Source: Anaeramoeba flamelloides (lineage: Eukaryota; Metamonada; Anaeramoebidae). From it: DNA of 64,000 nucleotides. A program made the position numbers and the translations under genes. This document shows, piece by piece, positions 13,101 to 23,108 of this stretch. Location: contig JANTQA010000040.1 of NCBI GenBank assembly GCA_027625915.1, positions 434,001 through 498,000 of the forward strand, given 5' to 3'. The notes under the pieces are model-generated. The model saw only the letters and a program-made list of their open reading frames with translations. It was not told where the DNA came from and ran no database searches. The first letter of the stretch is position 1. Every line of letters begins with the position of its first letter.

Positions 13101-16100
13101 AATAAAAATTCCAATGAAGTTACAAACTTTGAAAAAAAAAAGGAAAATCAAGAAGAGAATTTAAAAGAAAAAGATGAAAAAAAGAAGGAAAAAAAAGAAA
13201 ATAAAAAAGAAAAAAATATGAAAAAAGAAAAAGAAAAAGTCAAAAATAATAATTCAAATAAAAATGAAAAAAATGATAACAAAATAAATAAAAATAAAAA
13301 AACAATAAAAGATCAAAACTTAGAAACAAACAAAAAAAAAAGCAAACTTAATAATGAAATTGAAACATCAAATGAAAAAGAAGAAAGAAAACAAAATAAA
13401 AAACACTCTAGATCCAAAGATAAACAAAAAACAAAAAATCTAAAACAAAAAGAAACAATGAAAAAACAATTAAAAAATGAAAAAGAAAACAATAAGAATA
13501 AAAAACACTCTCAACGATTAGGGGAATGGGTTCCAATTCCTCGATCATCAGAATCTAATAATTTACAAAAAGAACAAATAAATCAAGCCAAAGCACTAAA
13601 ATCAAAACCAACATCGAAAACTGAAAAAAACATAAAATCTTCAAAGAAATCAAATAAAGATCAACAAAAAGAAAAATCCAATAAAAAAAATAAAAAAAAC
13701 TTAAAATCAACTGAAAATTTAAATAAAAACGATAAAGAAAAAAATATAAAAGCAAGAATAAAAGAGACTTTCAAAGAAAATGAAGAACTAGAAAACGAGA
13801 ACAATAAAAAAATTGAAAATAATGAAGAAATTGAAAAATTAAATACAAAAGAAGATAAAAAAAACAAGAAGATAGGAAAAGAAAACAAAAAGGAAAAGAA
13901 AAATAAAAAAAACGAAAAAACAAAACCAAATAAAAAATTCAATGAAATAACAAACTTTAAAAAACAAACGGAAAATCAATCACAAAATTTAAAAGTAAAA
14001 AATGAAAACAAGAAAGAAATGAAAGGAAAGGAAAAAGAAAAAAAGGATTTAAAACATAGAGAAGCAATGACAAATACAAAAAAACAAAAAGAAATTAATC
14101 AACAAAAAATTGATAAAATAAAACAAAAAAAAAAACCAAAAGATACAAAATTGAAACAAAGCAAAAGTTCTGATAAAATTGAACAAGAAAAAGAAAAAGA
14201 AATAGAAATAGAAAAATTCAAAAATAATAATTCAAAAGAAAATGAAAAAAATGATAAACATATCGAAAAACAAAATAAAACCGTAAAAGAACATAATTTA
14301 GACAATAATAATACTACGAATACTAATATTAAAAATCCAAATAAACAGAAAAAAACAAACCAGAGCGTAGAAGATGAAAGTAAAACAGCATTACACGAAA
14401 AAAAAGACAAAGAAAAGGAAAAAGACAATGAAAATGAAAATGAAAATGAAAAAGAAAAAGAAAATCAAATCAAATCAAAAAATCAAAATGTCAAAAGGCA
14501 AAGTAAATTAAGAAACTCTGGAGACATTTATAATAAATTCAACAATATTCAGGCAAATAAGGGCAAAAGAAAAGTTTATTTAAAAAAACGAACTATCAAG
14601 CATCGATATAAAAGAATAAAATCTGATATCTTTTCTGAAGAAATGAAGACATTTTTAAAAAAGTCAAAAAGATCTGAATCGATGACAATTTATTCAAAAA
14701 GAAGTTTCAAAAAAAAAAGCAAAACTAATTTGAAGGAGAAACAATTATTTGAAAAAAGGGCAAGCCAAATACCCTATGATCATTATGACTATTACTATAC
14801 AATCCGTAGTCACAAAGAAACAAAAAATTCAAATTTCTTAAGTTTCCAGAAAGGCGAATTCATTAAACTATTAGAGCAACCATCAAAAAGATATTGGAAG
14901 GGCGAATTAAATGGGGAAATAGGATTTTTTTCTTCCAAATTAGTCAAATATTACAATAAAAAGAAAATTAAAGAAACAAAAACTATTCATTATTTGGCAA
15001 ACAAAAACTTTCAACAAGATTCATTATTATATCTTTCATTTAAGAAAGGTGATGAAATTGAAAATGTCGAACAAATCGAAAATAGTAAATTCTGGATCGG
15101 TAGTTTTAATAACAAAATAGGTTTTTTTCCAAAAAAGTTTGTTACAGTTGAAGAAAGGGTTAATATTATGTCGTATACAAAAGAACAGAGTTTAAAGGAG
15201 TATCTCAAGAAAAAAGAAAATAATAATAATAATGAAAATGATAATAATAATAATAAGAAAATTAATAATAAGAAGAAGAGCATTAATAATGCCAGTCCAA
15301 ATACAAATACAAATACAAATATAAACATAAATACAAAAAAGAAAAGAAAAGAAAAGAAGAAAAGAAAGAAAGAAAAAATAATAATCTATCAGGGAATTGC
15401 ATTGGTTGACGTTAATGATAGCAATTCAACGTCTTTAGCTTTTAAAAAAGATGACAAAATTCGTATTTTACAAAAAAATACTACCAACGCTTGGAAAGGA
15501 GAAATCAATGGGGATATTGGCTTTTTCGATCCGAAAAATATACAAGAAATTGAACCAATAATCGAAACGATTGCTATTCCCCAGGATACTCAGATTCAAA
15601 ATTCCAACAGCAATGATTCAGGGAAAAGTATTAATGATTTAGACTTTCAGAATTCTCTTTATCATTCAACCCCAGATTCAGAATCAGAAAATTCATCAGA
15701 TGATCTTTCTTCGAATCAATCATCCTCAAATACGTCTGACTCATCTTCAGACTCAATGGGATCTTCAGATTCCGACCTTTCTTCTGAAAATAAACAAAGG
15801 TCTAAGGATGGCGAGGGTGATGAAGCAAGGGAAAAAAGGAAAAGAAAAAGAAAAAAGAAAAGAAAACGAAAAAGAAAGAAATTTACAACCCTAATAACAA
15901 TTTTTGAATTTCAAAATATACAAGAAAATGAAAAAGAATTTTTAAATTTCAAAGTAGGAGAATTTATTAAATTAATTGAAAAATTTAAAACAGGGTGGTG
16001 GTATGGTGAAATTGGTGAAAAAAGGGGGTTCTTTCCTTCAAATCATGTTCAAGAATATGACACAAAAAAACACACATTCTTAAGGGCCTTATTTGACTTT

Positions 16101-16253
16101 GATAACCCTCAAAATATACCTTCAGCCCTTTCATTCAAAGAAGGCGAGCAATTCTTAGTAATTAATAAATCAAATAATGATTGGTATCAAGTTTTGTCTA
16201 ATGGTAAATTTGGTTATGTTCCAATGGTGTATTGTATTGAATTTAAGAAATAA
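10128..16253 (+). CDS. Giant charged-repeat protein with five C-terminal SH3 domains, 2041 aa
   Basis: Single exon from ATG at 10128 to TAA. Residues 1-70 are fairly ordinary (basic, helical), and residues 70-1500 are a sea of K/E/N repeats likely to form charged single helices or stay disordered. Five SH3 domains follow at about 1553-1610, 1618-1675, 1752-1811, 1919-1977 and 1983-2041. Each has the ALYDF-like start (for example LRALFDFDN), a central LSFKxGE, the W of the binding groove (WWYGEIG, YWKGELNGE) and the GFFPxxxV end. SH3 domains bind proline-rich peptides, so the tail should recruit partners while the repeats act as a long spacer or scaffold in the cytosol. Domain 3 ends GFFDP instead of GFFPS and may be weaker. 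Three repeat blocks share a tryptophan motif, LGEWV(T/P)IP. A serine-rich stretch (about 1850-1890) and a basic run precede SH3-4. I know no named orthologue. Confidence 0.93.
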   Translation: MSKTHDLDLDTTQLRNRNLKKDARQLHAKKFRFILSRFEKAGHLNEKRKNNEEQVENEIENEKEKERENEKEREKEKETEKDNPKDGSKKTKSKLKKRLSIGARWEFKVLGKSIEDIQKDIEQHKLQQKFQKNKPKKKQKLPRSKSFVENKRITRGMNLEINNTPQKYGNSKQNILFSPRNEELFQNNNLLFGKYSENNKPVKKKEQNKRNQNSKNQQKIENEEKQKTIQVKKLKQSNSSDKIKQEKEKEKEIDKEKKKKEKVKNKKSNTMEKNDKKIKKNKKTIKDQNFATDGKENKPNNEIETSNEKEERKQNKKHSRSKDKQKTKNLKQKETMKNKLKNEKKNNKNKKHSQELGEWVTIPQPSESNNLQKEEINQTKALKSKPTTKTEKNIKSSKKSNTDQQKEKSNQEENKNLKANQKQHNKVITEKEYQSVEIKEEPEKTNNKKDIEKNEESESITTKEDDQNKNLQEKIKNENKNNVKTKPKKSSNEVTDSEKQMENQEKNEKDKQGHIERGGGGEEEILKKEKNEEIENKITKEDKKKKKLEKEKEKGNKKNVKTKPNKNSNEVTNFKKKKENQEKGEKDNQGNIEGGGEEEILKEEKNEEIENINPKEDIKIEKEKKNRNPKLKKSLNEITNLKKQKKNQEDEKKMENKSIENENNMKKEKKKKNNKHNETKKQKEINKKDNQEKIDKIKQKKSIKDKKLKQSKSSDKIKYEKEKEKEKDEKKKEKKEKEIEKKKEKEIEKEIDKEKKKKEKVKNNNSNTMEKNEKEIKKNKKTIKDQNLETNKKENKLNNEIETSNEKEENENETKKHSKFKDKQKTKNLKQKETMKNKLKNEKENKKNKKNSQELGEWVPIPRSSESNNLQKEQINQTKTLKSKPTTKTEKNIKSSKKSNKDQQKEKSNKKNKKNLKSTENLNKNDKEKNIKARTKEDNDENEQLENENNEKIEKNEEIENLNTKEDKKNKKIGKENKKEKENKKKVKTKPNKNSNEVTNFEKKKENQEENLKEKDEKKKEKKENKKEKNMKKEKEKVKNNNSNKNEKNDNKINKNKKTIKDQNLETNKKKSKLNNEIETSNEKEERKQNKKHSRSKDKQKTKNLKQKETMKKQLKNEKENNKNKKHSQRLGEWVPIPRSSESNNLQKEQINQAKALKSKPTSKTEKNIKSSKKSNKDQQKEKSNKKNKKNLKSTENLNKNDKEKNIKARIKETFKENEELENENNKKIENNEEIEKLNTKEDKKNKKIGKENKKEKKNKKNEKTKPNKKFNEITNFKKQTENQSQNLKVKNENKKEMKGKEKEKKDLKHREAMTNTKKQKEINQQKIDKIKQKKKPKDTKLKQSKSSDKIEQEKEKEIEIEKFKNNNSKENEKNDKHIEKQNKTVKEHNLDNNNTTNTNIKNPNKQKKTNQSVEDESKTALHEKKDKEKEKDNENENENEKEKENQIKSKNQNVKRQSKLRNSGDIYNKFNNIQANKGKRKVYLKKRTIKHRYKRIKSDIFSEEMKTFLKKSKRSESMTIYSKRSFKKKSKTNLKEKQLFEKRASQIPYDHYDYYYTIRSHKETKNSNFLSFQKGEFIKLLEQPSKRYWKGELNGEIGFFSSKLVKYYNKKKIKETKTIHYLANKNFQQDSLLYLSFKKGDEIENVEQIENSKFWIGSFNNKIGFFPKKFVTVEERVNIMSYTKEQSLKEYLKKKENNNNNENDNNNNKKINNKKKSINNASPNTNTNTNININTKKKRKEKKKRKKEKIIIYQGIALVDVNDSNSTSLAFKKDDKIRILQKNTTNAWKGEINGDIGFFDPKNIQEIEPIIETIAIPQDTQIQNSNSNDSGKSINDLDFQNSLYHSTPDSESENSSDDLSSNQSSSNTSDSSSDSMGSSDSDLSSENKQRSKDGEGDEAREKRKRKRKKKRKRKRKKFTTLITIFEFQNIQENEKEFLNFKVGEFIKLIEKFKTGWWYGEIGEKRGFFPSNHVQEYDTKKHTFLRALFDFDNPQNIPSALSFKEGEQFLVINKSNNDWYQVLSNGKFGYVPMVYCIEFKK
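10812..14290 (+). repeat. Long imperfect coding repeats in the multi-SH3 gene
   Basis: Block R is seen three times (about 10812-11400, 12240-12895 and 13243-13760), plus a partial fourth (14150-14290). It runs from KLKQSxSSDKI through KTIKDQN, NNEIETSNEKEE and KNLKQKETMK to LGEWVxIP and KSKPTxKTEKNIKSSKK. The motif starts at residues 356, 855 and 1131, so the spacing is uneven (499 and 276). A shorter block B (TKPNKNSNEVTNF, then KENQE) recurs about five times between them, two of the copies with a glycine/glutamate insert. Non-synonymous drift is concentrated in the K/E runs while the R landmarks are kept. This is what growth by unequal exchange followed by selection on the landmarks would give. 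Confidence 0.85.
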
Positions 16254-16749
16254 TTGGGGATTTTTATGAAATTTGAATCATTTTTATTTGAAATATTTAA
16301 TTGTTATGAATTATAAAAAATTAAAAATTTTTATAAAAATAATAATTTGTTTTTCTTTTTATTTTTGAATTGTTTTTTTTTATTATTGTTTTTATTATTT
16401 ATTGTTTTAAGGATCAAATAATTCCAGAGTGTGGGTGGGTGTGGGGAAGCGGTATTAATAACTAATCAAATACATGATATCAATTAATTTCCTATAAATA
16501 GCATCAGCTAAATATTGTTTTGTAAAAAAGAAAAGAAATTCAATTTTTTAATGTCTCAAAATGAATAACAAACTATTTTTATTTATTTTATTTTTTTTTT
16601 TTCGGTAAAGATTAATAAATAAAGAGATACTTTGAGTAAAATCATTCTAAATAATAGTAATAATGGAATACATCTTATTTTGGGTTTGTTAAATCTATTA
16701 ATAAAAATGAAAGAAAACTATATTCTTAATTTTATTATAAAACATAATA

Positions 16750-17300
16750 AGATAATTTTTGTAGCCAATTCAAAATTTTTAACAGACCAAAATTCAGTTT
16801 TTGAAAAAAAAAAATCTAAACTAATCTATTCTAGAAGAAATACTAAATTCGAACAATTCACTAATTGAAATTTTAACAATTGTTTATAATTACAATACTC
16901 ACAAAACTAAAAATAAATAATTATCTAAATAAATAAATCAAGAATGTGTTAAAAAAATTTGGAGAGTGCAAAACAAAAAAAAAAACATTAGCTAAATTTG
17001 TTTAAATTCTATTAGGAATTATTGATCAATCAAATGATTAGAGACTATCAACCAATTTTATTTGAGTTCTTCTATTTGGAACAACTCAAACTTTATCTTA
17101 TTATCAATCTTTGAAAAAAAAAATTCTAAAAATGAACAAAACAAGTTAGTTAATTCAAAAAAAGAAATGAAAACAAAAAACTAAAAGATGAAAAAATGAT
17201 TTTCATATTTTACAAAAATCAAAATTATTTCCAATTTCAATGAAATTTTATTTTTGTGATTGCTTGGTCTAATTTTAACTGTGTGGAAATTTTTGAATTT

Positions 17301-17336
<36 letters not shown>

Positions 17337-17350
17337 ATATCTGTATTTAT
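16750..17350 (+). repeat. Dispersed repeat E1 (partner of 23880-25705), empty site
   Basis: This stretch aligns in the same orientation with 23880-24168 plus 25406-25705. Shared pieces include AATTCAAAATTTTT, TTTTATTTGAGTTCTT and TTTAACTGTGT, in the same order. The alignment breaks only where the other copy carries a 1.2-kb insertion, so E1 represents the pre-insertion state. No coding sequence is visible. It could be an old segmental duplication or part of a larger, decayed element. Confidence 0.6.
17304..17334. repeat. (TA)n microsatellite
   Basis: Uninterrupted alternating T and A for about 30 bases, inside repeat E1. The partner E2 has only GGTTTATATGAATGG at this place, so the microsatellite grew after the duplication. 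Confidence 0.85.
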
Positions 17351-19319
17351 TAAAATTAAGCACTATTTTTATCTGACTAATAATTTATGAAACCTAGCTT
17401 ATAACTTAATTCCATTAACCACTGTGATAATTTTTTTTTTTAGAATAAATACACTCTCAATAATTGAATATCAAAAATATTTTTTGAAATTTCTGTGCTC
17501 TTTTTTATTTTTTTTTAAAATTGTGGCTGAGAAAAAATGTGAAATCAAAGAATGAGTTAATATATTAAATGAGAATATTTTTCTAGAGAGTTTATCTTTT
17601 TAGTTTAACTTTTTTTTAATTTTACCATTTAAAAATAAAAAAAATCATTTGAAGACCAAATTTTTCCCTTTTGTGAAAATAAAATTCCCATAATTTAGAA
17701 TTTGTTTTAGTAAATGAGTTAAAACAAGATAGTGTATTTAAAAATATAAATAATTTCAAGTTTACATTCAATTATTTTGGCAAAAAATATTTTCAAGAAA
17801 AAGTTAAAAGGAAACTTTATTTATTTTTATTTTTTCATTTAGTTTTTTTAATTTTTTTAATGGAAGGTATTTGATCAGTTTTCAATTTTCAGTGTTTTTT
17901 GGGTCACCTGGACATATTTAATAAAATAGAAGAAATATTTTCAACTTTCAAAATAATCAAATCTTAAAAAAATCAATAAACAAATTGGTAAAAGAATTTG
18001 ATAAAATAATACAATATAAATCAATAAGAAATAAAAGTACCCAATTTTCTTTATATCTGAAAAATTTATTTAATTAAAAATTCAAAAAATGTTTATAAAT
18101 TGTGTGGATGGATCTACCTCATTACTACATTAAAATTACTCAAAAAAAAAAATTCTATTATTCGTTTATAAATCTGGAGACGAAATATCAGACTGAATTA
18201 TCATCCAATTTTATTTAATAAAATCCTCTAAATTTTTTTTCTGAAATTTGTAAATACGAGAATTCTACATTGCTGGGATTTATTCTGAAAAAAAATTCAA
18301 ATTAAATAAATAAATAGATAGCAGAATTAAATCAGATGAAATTTATTTAATGAATTTAATAAAAATAAAGGAAAACGGGAAATAAAATATTTTACTTAAC
18401 AATATATATATATTACAAGTTTTTTGAACTAGATTCTTCATTCACTAAATTCATACTTGATAAAGAATTTATTAAAAATGAAATTTTTACAAAAATATCT
18501 AATTGATTATTATTTAAAAAAAAAAAATAGGATGCTTATCAATGAGATACATTAACACCTTTATTACTTATTTTCTCTGAGAAATAAATAAGTCGTTAGT
18601 AACACATGCCTCATGTGTTTGGTGATGACCTAATTAAAATATTATTAGTGGATAATTGATAGTAATAAATCACAACATAATATATATATATATATAATTA
18701 TTAGAAATATTCTAATGATCCCAAATCATGAAGAAAAAAAAATTGGTTCAAAAATAAATTGTATACATTGAAGTTTAATGCGATAAAAAAAAACTAATCT
18801 GGAGTTGAACCTTGAAAAAAATGAGATTAATTTCAAAAATTTATATAATACTGTTTAAAAAAAAAATCTTTACAATTGATGAAAAATTATTTTTTTTTAA
18901 AGCTATATTATTTGTACAAATATTGTCTCGATTTGAAATAATAAATTTTACAAAAAAAAAATTAAAAACAAGTATTTAGATCAAGAAAAAAATCCAATAA
19001 TTATTATTTTAATCAGAACACGCTATCAATTTATAGAAAAATATGTAAGTGATTTTATGATAAATCTATTAATTCCTGCAAAATCAATTTATTTCAAATG
19101 AAGTGGTAATAGTTCATAATAAAATTAAATAAGAATAAGATTTTGTAGAAAATAAAAGTTTTTTTACTCCATTTTTGGGTTTTTATCTTTTAAAAAATTA
19201 AAATAGTTTTTTCCAAGGGAATTTTCTACTTTTTCTAAATTAAATTCAAGATGTTTATTATTTTCTAAGAAAATTCCAAGATAATTATTATATTATGAGT
19301 TATCTTTTCTGTTGAACTA

Positions 19320-19965
19320 AAAGCAAATCAAAGAAGAACAATAACAAATAGACAAAAAATCTTGATATTAGGTAATAATGTATCTAGGTTGTCGTGAAAA
19401 CTTTTGAAAAGTTATCCAACTCCAATCAGCTTTCCTAGAATAAATAACAAAAATTTCACCCAAGAATACATTCTTTAAGGAATGAGTAAAGGGTTGATTG
19501 TTTTAGAAGTCTTTTTATTCAACACAATTTACAACACCAGGATTGACTGAGAAAATATTGATTTACCTTTTTTATTACTTTTTGTTGATCTAAAAGGATC
19601 AATAGGTATGCCAATCAAATCAAAATAAAAAACTAAAAAACTCTTGAACATATCCTTGGTTGGATCAAGTATCTTTTTTCTTATTTTTATTAAGAATAAA
19701 TTTCTTTTTCATGGATCTCTTTTTTGATCATATAAAATATTACTTTATTATTACTCTTGTTGAATTACCCCAAAAACCCATCAACTATTATCTCAGGATT
19801 GAATTTTATTCACAATATTTGGATATTTATCAAGTTTTTTAGACAATTAAGGTGGTTTTATTGAATAAAGCAATTTATGAAATTATAACAATACTATTGA
19901 ATATCACGATTACAAGAAAAATAATATGGGGCTTTGTGAAAAATAATAGTATTTTTTGTAACTGT
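19320..19965 (-). mobile_element. Truncated copy A of the ATCGCGAT transposon
   Basis: The reverse complement of this stretch aligns with about 24205-24850 of the complete copy. Landmarks are ACACAATTTACAACACCA, CTTTTGAAAAGTTATCCAA and CCAAAAACCCATCAACTATT. In copy A the subterminal ATCGCGAT repeats have decayed (only one clear ATCACGAT near 19905 remains) and the terminal sequence is missing on both sides. It is therefore an older and partly deleted copy. No open frame is shared with the other copy. Confidence 0.6.
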
Positions 19966-20344
19966 CTCCAGACTAGAGAAAGACACTGTCAAATCCTCTT
20001 TTTAATGAAATATTTAGCCCATTGGTTCTTCAGATTGCTTTTGGATTAGGGAAAAAGTGTTTTTTTTTTTATCAACTGTTAACCACCCTTTTGATTTTCT
20101 CAAAAACCCATCAATCAAAGTTATCTTTGAGAGATAAAATATCGTCAATTTTCAATTCTCATCATTCATTTTCTTCCTCAAGCAACCTTTAATAAAAAAC
20201 TTTTCCCTTAAATTTCTTAAAAATGAAAAAAAAAATCATTTTTTCTTTTGGAATATTTAGAATTAAAATTAGTTTAAAGTCACTTCAAAACAAACAAATT
20301 ACAAACAAAAATTTTCACTCAAATTCCTCTTTTCAATTTTAGAA

Positions 20345-23074
20345 ATGAGCCAAAAGAATGGAAAAGAAGAAATGAAAAAACAACCACCTTTTTTAACAAG
20401 AAAATTTATCTCGGTGGAGATTGATTGTGTCTCATTTCCAACGGGGATAAATACTGAAAGAGATCGCGTAGTTGAAGAACTGTATCACACAGAGCACAAC
20501 TATCTTTCTAACCTGGAAATATTACTTAATGTAAACTTTCCTCTTCCTTTTCCTTTTCATTTTCATTTTCATTTTCCCTTTTAACAAATTTGTTTGCGAA
20601 AAATTCATTTGACTAAAATTATTTTTACAAACTTGAAAAACAAACAAAAATCAAAAAGAAAATCCAAAAAGAGTTCTTCAAGATCATTAACCAAGAAATC
20701 GAAGTAAAAGGATCAAATATTGAAACGATGTTCAAAAACCTAACAAGCATTTTTAATATTAACTCACAGCTTTATACTCATTTGGAAGAAAGAATTCGCA
20801 TTTGGGATCAAAACGACAGAATTGGAGACGTATTTAATTTGTTGGTAAGGACAATTTTGAAAGTTTTATAAAATATTTTGAAAGCCCTCGAATATAATTT
20901 TTTTTTTTTTTCTTTTTTGATTTATGCCTTTTTTATTTTTCTCTTATCCCAACTTGGACAACCAAATAAAACGAAAATTTTTAGATCCCCTATTTAAAAA
21001 TGTATTCTGACTATTATAGGAATTATCGGAATTCTGACGAAAATCTTCGAAAAATATTAAGAAACTCCAAAAAAATTAAAGATTGGGCTTTTCAAAAAAG
21101 GAAAACGTATGGAAACGATCTTTCAAGTATGCTAATCATGCCAATTCAAAGGGTGCCTCGATACGAGTTGCTCTTGAAGAAACTGATCGAAGTTACACCA
21201 AAGAACCACCTCGATTACAAAGAGTTACAGGAGGCCTTAGAAAAGATCACCAAAGTCAATTTACACATCAACAATTCAATCGCACATTCTGAAAACCAAG
21301 AAAAAGTGCTATCAATCCAAAAAACACTAAGTTCCAGTAAACTGTCCGTTATCGTTCAGCCACATCGTGTTTATGTTTCACAAGTAAAGGTTCAAAAAAT
21401 TTCAACAAAAAAAACAATCCCTCGGTTAATATTTTTATTTTCGGATGTCTTGATAACAGCAGAATTTATTAGTAACAATTATCAGGTAAAAATCTAGATT
21501 TCTTTCACTTTCTTTTCTTATTTTTGGTTTATCTTCGTCTTTTGATTCCCTTCCATTTACAGGATTTAATTGTTTTTTAAATTCTCTCAAACATATTTTT
21601 TCTGTTCCGGTGACGAAAATTAAATAACCGTTTGGATACAAAAGTTCAACACACGATTTTTAATTGGAAACACTAATAAACCTGAAAAGTAAAACCAACT
21701 TCAATTAACAAGAAGAAATAAATTAGCTTGAAAGAATAATTCATTATATTATTTTCAATCGAATCAACAAATACAATTTAGATCTAACTAAATGAATATA
21801 AAAATTATCTGGACAAGTAGTTTTGGAGATCCTCAAAAATAGTCAATTTTTTAAACAAATTTTTAAATGATAGAGCAATCAAACAAAAACTCCATACAAA
21901 AAGATAGTATTATAAAAACAACATTGTGGTTAATGCCCCGTTTTGTCTTTATCATGTATTGTTTCTTTTATTAATTGATCATACTTTTTGTTTTCAGGTT
22001 CTATTAAGGCTTCCGATGAAAAATCGTGGATTGAACTTTTTTTCCCAGTTTTAATAGTTTTTTCCCAAATGTTTCGCACTTTTTTTTTTTAATGACAAAT
22101 TGGATGTTTTAATTCCTCTAATAAATTACAAATAATTTAAATTTTTTTTTTGACCTCCACTTAGTGCTCTTTGATTAAATCTAATCGGGGGTATTTAAGG
22201 GCTTGGTGTCTAACAGAGAGAAGCCCATAATGAAAGCATGTTGTTATTAATGGTAAATGATATTTGTGCTACATGATTAAAATTGCTGTAAAAAATCTAT
22301 AATAAATGTAATTGAAATAAAAAATAATTAGATTTTTTACTAATGATCAAAACACTAGAAGAAAAAATTTATTTGAAGAATGGTTAAAAAATACAAAAAA
22401 ATCAATTTTTTAAGATATTTTTAATCTTTTTTCAAATAAATTTTTCCGAACAGCGAATTAAAAATTTTCATTTTTCTAAATTTTTTTTTGAAATTACTTT
22501 TCCAAATATAAAAATAGAAAACAAAAATAATAGTCTCCCGATATTTAATAATCCATATTTAGAAGCACCCAAAAAGTAACTATATTTTCAATTTTTTAAT
22601 TCAAAAGATAAACTCGATAATTATCAGAATAAAAGTCTAAAGAATGATTATTTTTGTTTGGTTTTTATAAATGAGTTGTATTTTCAATATATTTCCAATA
22701 TAGGTGGAAATAATTTTATAAAATATTCTCTTTTAATTATTAAATTTTTTTTATAAAAACCAATTTTTTAAGAACTGAGATACAGCTTGGAAACAAAATT
22801 AAGAAAGAAATTTTTCAACTTTGAATTCTGAATATTGATCATTCAACCCTCAAATTTGTCTCTGAATGTAGATTTTTTTTACGAATACAAGTTTCATTTT
22901 TAATTGGTGGGATCAAGATTTAGTAATGTTTTGCTAATCGGCTTTTTAGAGGCAACGAACCTATTTAAGCATTAATACGATTTACATTCAGTGGCAATGT
23001 ACTTTAATTTTAACGTTCTCCGTATCAATGCTAATCCCTTAAATGAAAATATTTGATAATCATAAAAAAATGTT

Positions 23075-23108
<34 letters not shown>

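Larger units (their letters stand above)
16254..20344. other. Intergenic between multi-SH3 and RhoGEF genes
   Basis: Non-coding, AT-rich. Contents: a G-rich stretch at about 16427-16451 (GTGGGTGGGTGTGGGGAAG), a (TA)n run at about 17304-17334, and the older repeats at 16750-17350 and 19320-19965 listed separately. Short frames around 16632-16868 and 19660-20049 have no ATG start and fall inside those repeats. Confidence 0.5.

Noticed and set aside
10199-14428. Many long open frames on the minus strand and in other plus frames opposite the multi-SH3 gene
   Set aside because: They are the complements of K/E/N repeats, giving F/S/L-rich peptides with no domain. The sense frame carries SH3 domains and is continuous.
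22180-22250. GGGCTT/AAGCCC stem as a tRNA or snRNA
   Set aside because: No A/B box, no cloverleaf arms, and no U6- or other snRNA-type core nearby.
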